DNA of 64,000 bases. Source: Aquabacter spiritensis (lineage in GTDB: Bacteria > Pseudomonadota > Alphaproteobacteria > Rhizobiales > Xanthobacteraceae). Made by a program: the position numbers and the translations under genes. The notes under the pieces were generated by a model. That model saw only the letters and a list, made by a program, of their open reading frames with translations, was not told where the DNA came from and ran no database searches. Each line of letters begins with the position of its first letter. Position 1 is the stretch's first letter. Positions 51,201 through 64,000 of this stretch are shown in pieces. The stretch spans positions 310,001 to 374,000 of the forward strand of contig NZ_SMAI01000002.1 of the NCBI RefSeq assembly GCF_004346185.1, in the 5' to 3' direction.

Positions 51201-54200
51201 CTCCCCGGGCTCGACCACGATCGCGGTGAAATCGATGCCGGCGGCAGCGAGCGCCGCCTCGACCCGCGGCAAATGATGGCGGGCGACCGTGCGATCGGTC
51301 ACGATGGCGACCCGCGCGCCGGGGCGAAGCGCGGCGATCCTTCGCCCGATCTCGTCCAGCAAGTCCGGGCCGATGACGATATCGTAAGGCCGGCCGGAAA
51401 GGTCGACGCGGATGCATGTCGCCTCGGACGCGGAAGCGGGCTGAAACGCGGCATCGGGCATGGAACGCCGTCTCTTCTCAAACGGGGTGGGGCGGCGCGG
51501 CGAGATGGCGCGCGGCCCGCGCGATCACATCGTCCACCACGGTGTCGTGGAGCACCTCACGCGAATCCACCGTGAGGTCGGCGAGGGCGTAGAGATGCTC
51601 GCGGGCGGCGAGAAGCGCGGCGAGCCGCTCGGCGGCGTCGCCCTGCGCGAGGAGCGGCCGGTCGTTGCGCTTCTTCACCCGGCGCAGCAGGGTCGGCAAA
51701 TCGGCGCGCAGCCAGACCGATATGCCGCCCGCTCGGATCGCAGCGCGGGTTTCCTCGGTCATGAAGGCGCCGCCGCCGGTTGCGACCACGTTGGGCCCGC
51801 TCTGCAGGAGGCGCGCAACGACGCGCTTCTCGCCGAGCCGGAATTCCGCCTCGCCCCGCGAGGCGAAGATTTCCGGAATCGTCATGCCGGCGGCTTTTTC
51901 GATCTCGTCGTCGGCATCGAAGAAGGGCAGGCCCAGCCGCTTTGCGAGCCGGCGGCCGACCGATGACTTGCCCGCGCCCGGCATGCCGACGAGGACGAGG
52001 GATTTCTGGCCGAGGCGGGCCAGGAGCGCATCGGCCCCGACATCCGTCGCCTCGCTCATGCCGTCTCCCGTCACCGCATTCCCTTCTCGTCTTGCCGGTC
52101 CGGCGCGCGGTCGCCAGCCTCCCGGGCAGCGCGCCACCAAGGAAAACGGCAGTAGCACCGGGCTTTCCCTCCGGCAATCCGGTTGAAAGCGCGGCGGGAG
52201 CGTGCGACGTGTGGCAGGTCGCGCTCCTCGATGATTCGGGCAGACAGATTTGGCCAGCCTCATCCGCCTTCTTGTCGTGATCGCCATCCTCGCCGGCTGT
52301 GTCTATGGCGGCGCCTGGTGGCTCGCAAACAAGGTGCAACCCGCCTCGCGCGAGGTCACCTTCACCGTTCCGAACGACAAGTTCAGCAAATGACCGCCGC
52401 CGGGCCGGTGGCGCTATTTCTGGACATGCAGGCGGTGGAACGGGGCGCGAGCCGCAACACGCTCGATGCCTATCGGCGCGATCTCGACGATCTCTCGGTC
52501 TTCCTGTCCGCCCGCGGCGACACCGTGCTCGGTGCCGCGACCCCCGTTCTGCGGGCCTATCTCGCGGACCTGTCCGACCGCGGCTTCAAGCCGGCCACGC
52601 TCGCGCGCCGCCTGTCGGCCCTGCGCCAGCTCTACCGCTTTCTCTATGCCGAGGGCCATCGCGGCGACGATCCGGCGGCCGTGCTCGATGGTCCCAAGCG
52701 CGGCCGCCCGCTGCCGAAGGTGCTCGGCCTGGAGGAGGTCACCCGGCTCATCGATACCGCGCATGCCCGCGCCGCGGCGGCCGAGCATCCGCCCGAGCGG
52801 CTGCGCCGGCTCCGCGTGGCGGCGACGATCGAACTGCTCTACGCCACCGGCCTGCGGGTCTCCGAATTGTGCGCCCTTCCCGCGAGTGCGGCCCGCAACC
52901 GGGCCGAGGCGATCATGGTTGTGGGGAAGGGCGGCAAGGAGCGGCTCGTGCCGCTCGGCGGTGCGGCGCGCGCAGCCATGGCCGCCTATCTCGACGCGCG
53001 CCGGGCCGCCGGGCTGGAGGCGTCGCGCTGGCTGTTCCCGTCCTCCGGCGCGAGCGGCCACGTCACCCGCCAGCAGGCGGGTCGGGACCTGAAGGACCTT
53101 GCGCTCGCCGCCGAAATCGATCCGGATGCGTTGTCCCCGCACGTTTTGCGGCATGCCTTCGCCAGCCATCTTCTGGCGCATGGGGCGGATCTGCGGATCG
53201 TCCAGACCCTGCTCGGCCACGCCGATATCGCGACCACCCAGATCTACACCCATATCCTGGACGAGCGCCTCGCCGGGCTGGTGCGCGATCTCCATCCTAT
53301 GACCCGCCGCTGACGCGCGGCGGTCTTGCGCCGGATGTGCCGCGCCGGGCGCGCGGGCAGCGCGCGAAGGGTCGGGGAAATCGGACCGCGCCCCTTTCAT
53401 CGGGGGACCAGTCGGCCTATATTCGGTGAGCCGGCGCAAGCTGGATATGGCGATAAACGGTTGTCGGAATAAGCCTTTCGGACCCGGGGGCAGTACCCGG
53501 CGCCTCCACCAGAGCCCGTTCCCGGTTGTTACCGGGCCGGCGGGCTTCGGCGGGGGCGAAATAGGATCGACGAGGGTGTAAAGGGCTTTCTTTCGCTCGG
53601 CATGGTTCCGCCGTCATCGGGCCGACCTATAGTTGCGAATGACAACTATGCTCCGGTTGCTCAGGCCGCGTGAGCGGTTTGACGATCGAAATCAAAGTCC
53701 TACCGGGTAGCACTGGATAGGCGGGGTTCGGAGGCACCTGGCAACAGAAGCCTCCACTTCCTTCGGGCCTGCCGGACCTCGCGGGAAGGAGAACGAGTCT
53801 CCCGTCCGTGCGGAGCGCCCCCGGCGCACTGTGTCGGGGCGGAAGTCCAGGCCGGCTGCGGGCGATTATGGCGTCGACGGATCACATCAGATACGACCTC
53901 CTGGCGCAGGACGCCTTGCGTGGCGTGGTGCGGCGCGTGCTGGCCGATGCCGCGCGCGACGGCCTGCCGGGAGACCACCATTTCTTCGTCGCCTTCGACA
54001 CCCGCGCCCCCGGCGTGCGTCTCTCGCACCGCATGCGCGAAAAATATCCCGAGGAAATGACCATCGTCCTGCAGCACCAATATTGGGACCTGCAGGTGAG
54101 CGATGCCGGCTTCGAGGTCGGTCTCTCCTTCGGCGGCATTCCCGAGCGGCTGGTCGTGCCGTTTTCCGCCCTGAAGGGCTTCTTCGACCCCTCCGTGAAG

Positions 54201-57200
54201 TTCGGCCTGCAGTTCGAGCTCGCCGAGGGCGACGCGGCCGCACCGGTTCCCGCCGAGACTCCTGCGTCCCCGACCGGGGCCCAAACCGCGGCGCCCACCG
54301 CGATCCGGCCCTCGGTCCGCGGCGCGGCCTCGGAGCCCGCGGTGTCCAGCTCCGCCCGCCTGCCCGCAGGTCCGCTCGAGGGCGCGGCGGGAAAGAGCGG
54401 GAGCGCGGCGGATGGGGGCGATGCGCCACCGGCGGCGGAAGAGACCCGAACAAGTGGTGCAGAAGTCGTTCGTCTGGACGTGTTCCGGAAGAAATAAGGC
54501 TGTTAACCCCGACGAACCGGTCCTGTTATGTCGGATGATTACGATGTCGCGGTGATCGGCGCCGGCGCTGCGGGCCTTGCGGCCGGCGCCGCACTCGCCG
54601 CCTCCGGAGTGCGGTTCGTGGTCCTGGAGGCCGCCGACCGCACCGGCGGCCGCGCTTTTACCGACACGGAAACCTTTGATCGGCCTTGGGATCTCGGCTG
54701 CCACTGGCTGCATTCCGCCGACCACAACCCGTTCACCGCCATCGCCGACCGGCTGGGCTTCGCCTATGGCAGCACCCCCACGCGCCTGGTCCGCAACCTG
54801 TTTTTCGACGGCGCCTGGGCCTCCGCGCCCACGGCCGGCTCCGCCGCCCACGCCGTCGATTCCGCCTTCGCCGCCGTCCGGGCCGCCGGGCTCGCCGGGC
54901 GCGACGTCGCCGCAAGCGCCGTCGTCGCCGACGCCGGATGCTGGAATCCGCTGGTTCGCCATTGGCTTGCGCTGATGACTGCGAGTCCGCCCGAGGACGT
55001 TTCGACGGCGGATTTCGCGGCCTATTCCGGCACCGAAGCGAACTGGCCCGTCCTCGACGGCTATGGCGCGCTGGTCCGGGCCAACGGCGCCGCGGTGCCG
55101 GTCACTTTGGCCTGCCCGGTCACGGATCTCGACTGGTCTCGTCCGCAGGTCCGGCTTTCCACCCCCCGCGGCACGGTTACCGCGCGGGCTGCGATCGTAT
55201 GCGTTCCTGTGCCGGTGATCGCCCAGGGGCGGCTCGCTTTCGCCCCCGCGCTGCCTCCGCCACTCGCCGAAGCGTTCGCAGGCCTGACTTTGGGCGTGGC
55301 CGAGAAGGTTGCGATCGGCTTTGATCGCGACGTCTTCGGCTTTTCCGAACGCACCGCCGTCACGGTCTGTTCGGGCGGGCGCGCGCCGGTCAATTTCCAG
55401 ATCCTCGCCGGTCCGCAGCCCGTGGCCATCGGCCATATAGCGGGCGACACCGCGGCCGCCCTGGTCCGCAGCGGAGAGGCCGCGATGAGCGATTTCGTCC
55501 TGGCCGCGCTTTCCGACGCGTTCGGGTCCGAAATCTCCCGCCATGTCGGTCGCGTCCGCGCCACCTCCTGGGCGCGCGATCCGTGGATCGGCGGCGGCTA
55601 TTCCTCGGCGCTGCCGGGCCGGGCGCATCTGCGCGAGCGGCTGCTCGCACCGCTGGGAGACCGCGTGTTCTTTGCCGGCGAGGCCGTCGCGCGCAGCGAT
55701 TTTTCCACCTGCCACGGCGCCCATCTGTCGGGGATCGCGGCCGCGCGAGCCTGCCTCGCCGCCATGTCACGAGCCGCTTGATGCTGCCGCTCGCTCATAT
55801 CGTCGCCATGGCGGAGAACGGCGTGATCGGCCGCGGCGACGCCTTGCCGTTTCGCCTGCCGTCGGACCTCAAGAGGTTCCGCGCCCTCACCTGGGGAAAG
55901 CCGATTCTGATGGGACGTCGGACGTTCCAATCGATCGGCAGGGTTCTGCCCGGCCGGATCTCGGTCGTCGTCTCGGCGGATCCAGGCTTCGTGGCGCCGG
56001 AGGGCGTGTACGTGGGCCGGACGCTGGACGCCGCTTTGGCTCTCGCCGATGCCGCGGGCCGGGATCTCGGCGCGCCGGAGATCATGGTGATCGGTGGGCG
56101 GCGCGTGTTCGCCGAGACGCTTCCTTTGACGCGCATCGTTCACCTGACGCAGGTGCACGCCGCGCCCGAGGGCGACGTCTTTCTCACCCCGTACGATCCC
56201 AGCGCGTGGCGGGAAACGGGTCGGGAGGGACCGCTCCAGGGAGCCGGCGACGAGGCCCCCTTCACTTATCTGACGCTCGAACGCGCCGCGGCGCGCGCCG
56301 AAAGCGCAGGCGCACGCGGGGACTGACGGCGGATCGTCCCATGTTCCTTGGCTGCGCTCATTCGCCCGGGACGAGGCCGGGCGGCCGCGGGATGGTGCCG
56401 AAGCCCGCCGGCGGGCGATAGGGCGCCGAGTCGGGATCGGGACGCACCGCCCGCGGCCGCACGCCGGGACCGATGTCCACCGGAGGCGCCAGAGGCGGCG
56501 CCTGTGCCGAGGCCGGAGCGGGCTGGCGAGGCTCCGGCGCGCGGGTCTCGGGGCTGCGCTGGGGCTGCGTCGGACGGGCCGCAGGTTCGCTCGCCCGTGG
56601 CGGGTCCGGGACGCGCGCCGGCTCGGGCGCCCGAGCCGGCGGCGTGGGAGGGAGTGCAGCCGCGGGCGTTCCGCCGGCGGGGCGCTGTTGGGTGGAGGGG
56701 GCGGTCGGATTTCCGGCTGGGGGTGTGCCGCCGGCGCCGGTATCGACGCCCAGGGTACGCCGCTCCTCCAGCAGCCGGGTTTCGCGGTCGATCGCGCGCA
56801 TGGCGATGGCGGTCGCCAGCGGCGCGGCTGTCACGCGTCGCTCGGGCGCCGCGAGCGGGCCTTGCCAGAGGATCGATCCGCCCGGTGTCGCACCGCCGGC
56901 CTCGGACGCCTCCAATTCCAGGCTCGCCTCCATCAGCAGGCGGACCGGATCGAGCGTTCCGTTGAAGGTGGCGCGAACCGGGCCGACTTGGGCGCGGCCG
57001 GGGGAGAGACGAATGGCGCCATTGACCACACCGAAGGCGGTTTCGACCAATTCGAGGCGCAAGGGGCCTCGGTGAAGTGCACGATCGAACATTTGCGCGG
57101 TGCGGCGTTCGTCCGGCGGTTGCCCCGTCGTGGTCTCGGCGAGGACGACGTCCAGCGCGCGGGGGTCGGCATTTTGGATCTCCAAGCCGGCGACGCCGAG

Positions 57201-60200
57201 TGTGCCCTGCCCGGAGAGGCTCTGAACCAGAGTCTGGGGGCTGCGGCCGCTGCCGAGCAGGTCGAGGGAGAGGGTGATCCGGCCGGCGGGCGGTGTACGG
57301 GGCGCGAGCGGGGCGAGAAGCGCCGCGGCGGCGACGTCGGCCAGCGCGATCCGCCCATCCGCCGCGAGCCCATCCGGCCGCCGCCTTAAGGTCATCGCGC
57401 CGGAAAATTGTCCGCCACCGAACCCTCCCGCGATATCGCGCATTTCCAGGCTCTGGGCGTCCGCCGCGAGGCGCACGCGTCCGTCGGAGAGGGCATAGGC
57501 GCCCGACAGGTCGATGCGCCGGGCGGACAGGTCGAGGGCGAGGGCGAGTGGAAGTGGCGCCCCGCCGGAGAAGCGCGCCGCTGGCCAGATTCCGGTGCCG
57601 GCGTCCGCACCGGTGCTGCGCGCGCCCCAGAGGCCGATCAGACGCGGCAGCGAGATCGCTTCGACGGCGAGGGTTCCGCTGAGCCGGGGCTGGGGTGCGG
57701 GATCGAGCGTCACGGCTCCGGTCAGTGTGCCGCCGGCAAGGGACCCGGCGAGCCCGGCGAAGTGCCACCGCCCATCGACGCGCGAGAGGTCGAAGGCGAG
57801 GCTGGCCGGTACCGGACCCGTTTCCATCGCGGCGAGGCTCGCGATGACGCGGGAAAGATCGGTGCTTCGGATCTCGCCCTTCAGGCGTGGAAGGACCTGT
57901 CCGTCCTGGGAGAGCGCGACCTTACCGGCGCCGGAGGCGCTGGCATCGGCGAGAATGAGACGGCCGTCGAAGGCGGCGCCCCCGCCGGGCTCCGGCCGAA
58001 GCGTGAGGTCGAGCCGACCCGGACCTTGGCCCGGCTTCAGGCCCGGCAGGCCCGCGGCTTCCAGCACCCGCGCGGCATCGCTGGCGGCGAGTGCGAGGTC
58101 GACCCGGTCGAGCGCCCCGGCCTTGGCACGGGCGAAGGCGGCGCGGCCGGAGACGAGGCCCAAAGTCCCCTCGGCGGAAAGGCTCGCGCCCCCCGCCTCC
58201 GTCCAGGCGGCGGTGCTGGCGAGCTTGACGGGGGCGGCGATCGGCAGCAGTCCGGCCAGCGTATCGGCCGCCGCGGCGCCGGCGATCAGCCGCACGATCG
58301 GAACCAAACCGTCGGCGCGGGCACCGGCGACCGTCAGGTCGAGAGTGCCGCGCAGCGGATCGGCGAGGCGCTCAAATCGGCCTGATCCGTCGAGCGCGAG
58401 TCCGGCGAGGTCGGCGATCGACAGTCGCGTCAGAATCCAGGCGTTGTCGCGTCCGACAGCGGCGAGGGACAGTGCGCCGAGAGGAAGGCCAGACAAGCGC
58501 AACCGCCGCCCCTCGAGTTTGATGCCGCCTTCGATCGCACCATCGGTGCCCTGGATCAGAGGCCGCGCGGCGGCGATGACCGGGTCGAGATCGAAGCCAT
58601 CGAGGGTCAGCGCGACATCGAGCCGGGGCGGGGGGCCATAGCGCAGGGCTCCCGATCCGGAGGCGCGGGCGTCGCCTATGCTCAGCTTTACAGCATCCGC
58701 CGAAATCAGATCATCCCGCGCGACGACACGGCCCGAGAGCCGCACCGGCCCGCTCAGCGCGGCGGCGAGTTCCGGCTTGGCGCGGGGGGCGGCCCACCGC
58801 AGGAACACGGTCGGTTCATCCGATGCGAAGGTGAGATCGCCCTCGAATGTGCCGCCGCCATCGGCGCGGGCAGGCGTTCCGGAGAGGCGCAGCGTCGTCT
58901 GGCCGGGCAACCGCGCCTCGGCATTGTCGACGTGCCAGCCATCGGTGCCGCCTGTCAAATCGAGCCGCGCATCGCGCACCACCGTTCCCCCCACCGTGAG
59001 CTGTTCCACCGCGGCCCCGATCCGGGCGCGGAATTCGGGCGTGGGAAGAGCCGCGAAGGCCGCTGCAAGACCCGCCAGCGCATCGCTCGGTGTGCGTGCG
59101 GCGGTGGCGGCCGTGGGGAACAGCGCATCGGCATCGAGGGCGCGGGCATTGAGGACGGCATCGAGGGCGATCGCCCGCCCGAGGGAGAGTCGCGCCGAAC
59201 CGGCCAGTTGCGCGGGCCGCGCCTCGTCGCCGAGCGAGAGTTCGAGGTTTTCAGCTACCAGGGCTTCCGGGTCGGCGCGCAGATTGGCTCCGATCCGCCA
59301 TGCGCCGCCGGTCGTCGCATCGCCCCGACGCACCAGACTTGCGTGGCCGGAAAAGCGCGGCGTGCCGCGCTCCATGCGGAACGTACCGTCGAAATCGAGC
59401 ATGACCGGGCGGTCGTGTGCCTCCGCAATGAGACGCAGGCGGCTCGGTTCCTCACCGATTCTGCCGAGAGAGACGCGCAGCCCGTAAGACCTGCCCCCGG
59501 CTTCGCCGCTGCCGTCGAGCCGGAACGGGCCGGAGAGCGAGCGCGCCTCACCCTCGAGATCGAGCCGGGTCAGGCGCAGGGTGCGGTCCGCGCCGCGGTC
59601 GAGGAGGTCGATCGCCCCATCGCGGATCGTAAGCCGGTCGATGGCGAGCCCAATGGGAACGCCGGCGCCGGTGGGCGCGGCGATCCGCCCGGCACTGTCC
59701 AGCACCGCCCGGAGCCGCGGCCGCACCAAGGTTACACCGCGCGCTTCCAGATTGCCGCGCATCATGGCGCCGAGCGAGAATTCGGCGTCGAGCCGCTCGA
59801 CGCTGCCCCCGGTCGAGACGCCATCGGCGCCGATCGTGACCGCGCGAAGCGTCAGCCGGGGGACGGGCAGGAGTTCGGCCTGGATGGGGCCGCGAATCAG
59901 CACCGGCACCCCGAGCGTGCGGCTCGCCTCGCTTTCGAACGTCGCGCGCCAGGCGTTCCAATCCACGACATAAGGAGTGGCGAACGCCGCAACGATGACG
60001 GCGATCACCGCCGTCGCGATGGTGATGAGGATGCCTTGCACCTCGGACCTTCACGCTTGTGCACGGCGCGCCCCGAGGGTGCGCGCCGTGCTGAGTTCAG
60101 ACAGCGACAATCTTGCCGGGATTCATGATGTTTTGAGGGTCGAACGCACGCTTCAGAGTGCGCATGGCATCGAGCGTCGCCGCGCCGTGCTCCGCGGCGA

Positions 60201-63200
60201 GATATTTCATCTTGCCCTGGCCCACCCCGTGTTCGCCGGTACAGGTGCCGTCCATGGCGATCGCCCGCTCGACCATGCGCGCCATGAAGAGCTTGGCTTT
60301 TGCCGTATCGGCAGGATCCGCCACGTCGACCATCAGAGTGGTGTGGAAATTGCCGTCGCCGACATGACCGACAATGGGTGCGATCAGTCCCATCTCCTCG
60401 ATGTCGCGCTTGGTCTCCATGACGCAATCGGCGAGGCGGGAGAGCGGCACGCAGACATCGGTGGCGACCGCCTTCGCGCCGGGGCGAAGCGGCAGGACGG
60501 ACCAATAGGCATCGTGCCGCGCCTGCCAGAGACGGTTGCGATCCTCCGGCCGGTCGGCCGAGACGAAAGCGCCGGCCGAATGAGCCGCAGCGATCTCCGC
60601 AAAGCGCTCGGCCTGCTCCCGGGCGCCGGCCGGGGTACCGTGGAATTCCAGGAAAAGATGCGGCGTCTCCGGCAGGCCGAGCTTGGCATAGCCGTTCGAG
60701 GCACGCACCTGCACCTCGTCCAGCAGCTCGATCCGCGCCACCGGCACGCCCGATTGGATGGTCTCGATCACCGTGTCGCAGGCGTCCCGGATGGTCGGGA
60801 AGGGGCAGACGCCGGCGACGATCGTTTCCGGAATCCCGTAGAGCCGCAGGGTGATCTCGGTGATCACGCCGAGCGTGCCCTCCGCGCCGACGAAAAGCCG
60901 TGTGAGATCATAGCCGGCGGATGTCTTGCGGGCGCGGCGCGCCGTTGTGATGACATCGCCATTGGGCAGGACGACCTTCAAGGCGAGGACATTGTCCTTC
61001 ATGGTGCCGTAGCGCACCGCATTGGTCCCGGAGGCGCGGGTCGAGACCATGCCGCCGAGCGAGGCGTCGGCCCCGGGATCGATCGGGAAGAACAAGCCTT
61101 GGTCGCGCAAATTCTCGTTCAGCCGCTTGCGGGTCACGCCCGGCTCGATGACGCAGTCGAGATCGTCGGCATGGACGGCGAGGATCCGGTCCATGCGCGA
61201 CAGGTCCAGGCTGATGCCGCCATACGGCGCGTTGACGTGGCCTTCGAGCGACGTGCCCGTTCCGAACGGGATCAGGGGGACGCCGAATTCCCGGCAGATG
61301 CCGACGACCGTCTGCACGTCGCGCGTATCGTTGGCATAGACGACGGCGTCGGGCGGTTCGTTCGGCAGATAGGTGGTGATATTGGCATGCTGGGCGCATA
61401 TCGCGGCCGACATCACGACTTTGTTACCGAGCGCGTTCAGCAGAGCTTCCGACGCTGCCGAAAAATCGCCCCCGAGCTCGGGCTCAACCTTCGCATCTGC
61501 GACAACCATTTAAGAATCCTTAAAAAGCAGCGTGTCGCGCGGAACGCGTGCGCCACCTTAAACCGGGGCGCGTCGGCGGCAAAACGGCGATTTGCCCCCG
61601 ACCGGGGCCGCGGTTTCTGTCCGAACCTTCCGCAGCAGCGACATTTTTACGTCAAATCGAACGATGACAATGGCTTGGTTCGCGTCACACTGCGCTTTCA
61701 CCGGGCACCGCGGGATTGCGATGCATCACTCCAGGAAACGGCAGGGTCGCCATGTGGGATCGAAGCGCTTTCGAGCCCGTCTTCTTTGCCCCTTTCGTGT
61801 CTTCGCCGTTGAAGATCGAGACGGAGTGGATGGACTATAATGGCCACGTCAACATGGCCTATTATAACGTGTTGTTCGATCGGGCGACCGACGAGGCCAT
61901 GGCCCTGATTGGTTTGGGTCCGCATTATGCCGAAGCGCGCCGGGCCTCATTCTTCACCGCCGAGACCCATGTGCGCTATTTGCGGGAATTGCCCAATGTC
62001 GGGACCGTTCGCGCCACGGTCCAACTGGTCGATTATGATGAGAAAAGGCTCCATCTCTTTCTGCAGCTGCATCACGGGTCCGACGGCTGGATTTCGGCGT
62101 GCTGCGAGCTAGTCGCCCTTCATGTCGATCTCGCCACCCGACGGGTTGTGCCATTCCCCGACGAAATTCTCGAGCGAATCGCCGGAATGAAGGCGGTGCA
62201 CGGCGCGCTTCCCATCCCGGACGGGTTGGGCCGAAGCGTCGCCATGAGCCCGCGCTGCTGATCTCCGTATCTCTTCGCGATACGGGTTTTCCCAGACGGA
62301 AACTGAGCCGGCATCTGCGCTCCATGCAGGTCAGCCATGCTGACCAATCAGTTCTGCTGCGGCGCATTCAATAATATATTGCAATGCATCATCTGGCGGC
62401 CGTGCCGTTTCGGATGCATTGGAGGTCTCCTCATGAGCGCCGTAACCCTTTCCCCGACCAAGGGATATACCGCCGCTGCCACCCGCGACGGCGCATCGCG
62501 CAAGGGGCTTTGGGCCCGCCTTTACGCGTCGATCGTCGCCGCGCAGATGGCGCGTGCCGAGCGCGAGCTCGCCTTCTACATCCAACGGACGGGTGACGAT
62601 CCGCGCAAGTGACGGTCGGCGTGGGGACTTCGCCCGCTCCTATGTCGGCGGTAAGGCTGCTTTTCTCTCCTTTTCCGCAACCGCGAGCGTAAGGGTTGTC
62701 CAACCCTCGATGTCCCGGCGGCGGACCAGAACGAGGCCTTGTGTGCGATAGGCCGCCAAGGCGGCGCTGGCATGCGACGTCAGCAGGCCGGACAGGACCA
62801 AGCGTCCGCCCGGCGCAAGCAGGGGCCGAAGCGACCGTGCCAGCCGCTTCAGCGGCGGCAAGAGAATATTGGCCAGGATCAGATCGTAGGGCGCCGCCGC
62901 CCGAAGCGGGCCGGCATCCACGCCGGGCGCGAGCACCGTGTGTACGAAGGCGCCGCTGGCATTGGCCCGAGAATTGTCGCGTGCCGTTCGCACCGCGACC
63001 GCATCGATGTCGCCGGCCATGACCGGAATGCGGAACAATCGGGCTGCGGCGATCGCCAGCACGCCGGTTCCGGTCCCGACGTCCAGGACGCGCCGGGGGC
63101 GTCGGCGCCGGGCCTCGTCGACGATGGCGGCGAGGCATCCCTGCGTCGTCCCGTGGTGCCCGGTGCCGAAGGCAAGGGCCGCCTCGATCTCGATGCCGAT

Positions 63201-64000
63201 GCCATTGACCGGGACGCGGGCCCGATCGTGCGATCCGTGCACGTGGAACGGCCCGACCCGCACCGGTGCGAGCCCCTCCAAGGAGGCCGCGATCCAGTCC
63301 TTTTCTTGAAGCGCGCCGAATTCCACATGCGCCGCATAGGCCTCGCCGGCGGCGGCGACCACGAGGTCGCGCAGGAGTTCTGGATCGAAGGCACTCCCTG
63401 CATAGGCCTCGACCGCCCAGTCGCCATCGGGCTGCTCGAAATTGGCGACGGCGACTTCCGCTGGATCGAAGCTCTCCGCGATCAGATCGGCGATGCGCCG
63501 TGCATCTCTTTCCGGGGCGTGAACGCGCATGAAATGCGTGGCGTCGGTGGGCAGCAGGCCTTCGAGCATGGGGATTCCGGTGTGGGCGGTGACTGACCCG
63601 TCGACCAGAGGGCGTCAGGCCGCGAAGGCGCCGACGGTCCGGCCGCTGCCGAGGGTCTTTGCCGCAGCAACCCTGCGGTCGGCGGCAGACAGAAGCGCGG
63701 ATAGGGTTTCCCCGTCAAGCGACGTCGTTGCAACCCCGATCGCGATATCCGGCGGGCCGACCCCGTTCGGCAGGCCGATGATGGAGTCGATGCGCTGATG
63801 TACGGCAGCCGCGACCTGAATGGCCGCATGGTGCGGCAGGCCCGGTGCCAGCACGGCGAAGCAATCGCCATCATAACGCACGACATAATCGCCCACCCGC
63901 AGCCCTTCGCTCGTCGCTTGCGCCACCAGTCGAAGGACGGCTCTTGCAGCGCTTTGACCGGCATGCGCCACGGCTGAAGACAGATCGACATCCACCAGCA

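Overview
The window is GC-rich (roughly two-thirds G+C by eye), gene-dense alphaproteobacterial chromosome, probably Hyphomicrobiales. The evidence is a CcrM-type GANTC methyltransferase, GapR, a CenR/OtpR-like regulator next to a cyclic-nucleotide-binding protein, the xerD / aroK-aroB arrangement, an alpha-type SspB and a circularly permuted two-piece tmRNA. No rRNA, tRNA, insertion sequence, prophage or CRISPR array was seen. The genus cannot be named from this.

Layout. 1-2.6 kb: lutABC lactate-utilisation genes (minus strand, lutC cut by the window edge). 2.7-7.5 kb: L,D-transpeptidase, CenR-like regulator with cNMP-binding and DUF2267 partners, xthA, gabD. 7.7-11.8 kb: modE-modABC-mobA for molybdate uptake and cofactor synthesis, with a probable Mo-box. 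11.9-17.1 kb: an arginine-dependent acid-resistance operon, arginine decarboxylase adiA between an AdiC-like paralogue and adiC. 17.2-23.8 kb: gapR, DUF1244, DUF1036, pyruvate kinase, a DNA-damage ligase/exonuclease pair, a TPR-methyltransferase. 23.9-29 kb: nadA-nadC (no nadB between them) behind two NadQ-like palindromes, then an SDR/acyl-CoA dehydrogenase/phosphotransferase set. 29-38 kb: universal stress protein, amino-acid permease, an aspartoacylase-like hydrolase, and a cyanophycin operon (synthetase plus a tandem cyanophycinase). 38-49.6 kb: ccrM, another permease, an exported methyltransferase, mutY, dciA-like gene, dsbA-like gene, rpmJ, a LexA-like repressor, small phosphatases, a Nudix hydrolase and a MoeB-like protein. 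49.7-50.2 kb: an AT-rich islet with an orphan Cys-rich secreted protein. 50.3-56.3 kb: aroB, aroK, xerD, ssrA, sspB, an amine oxidase and folA. 56.4-64 kb: a large AsmA-family protein, D-lactate dehydrogenase, thioesterase, prmA and a partial degenerate GGDEF protein.

Themes. Arginine/aspartate nitrogen recurs: adiA/adiC consume and exchange arginine, and cphA/cyanophycinase store and mobilise the Asp-Arg polymer. Four APC-superfamily permeases lie within 30 kb. Lactate oxidation appears at both ends. The trans-translation RNA and the adaptor that delivers its tagged products to ClpXP are neighbours. The least ordinary items are the tandem cyanophycinase with a degenerate second half, the AT-rich islet and its orphan gene, the exported SAM-methyltransferase, the double antiporter around adiA, and the nadB-less nad locus. 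No wholly new multi-gene system can be demonstrated from sequence alone.
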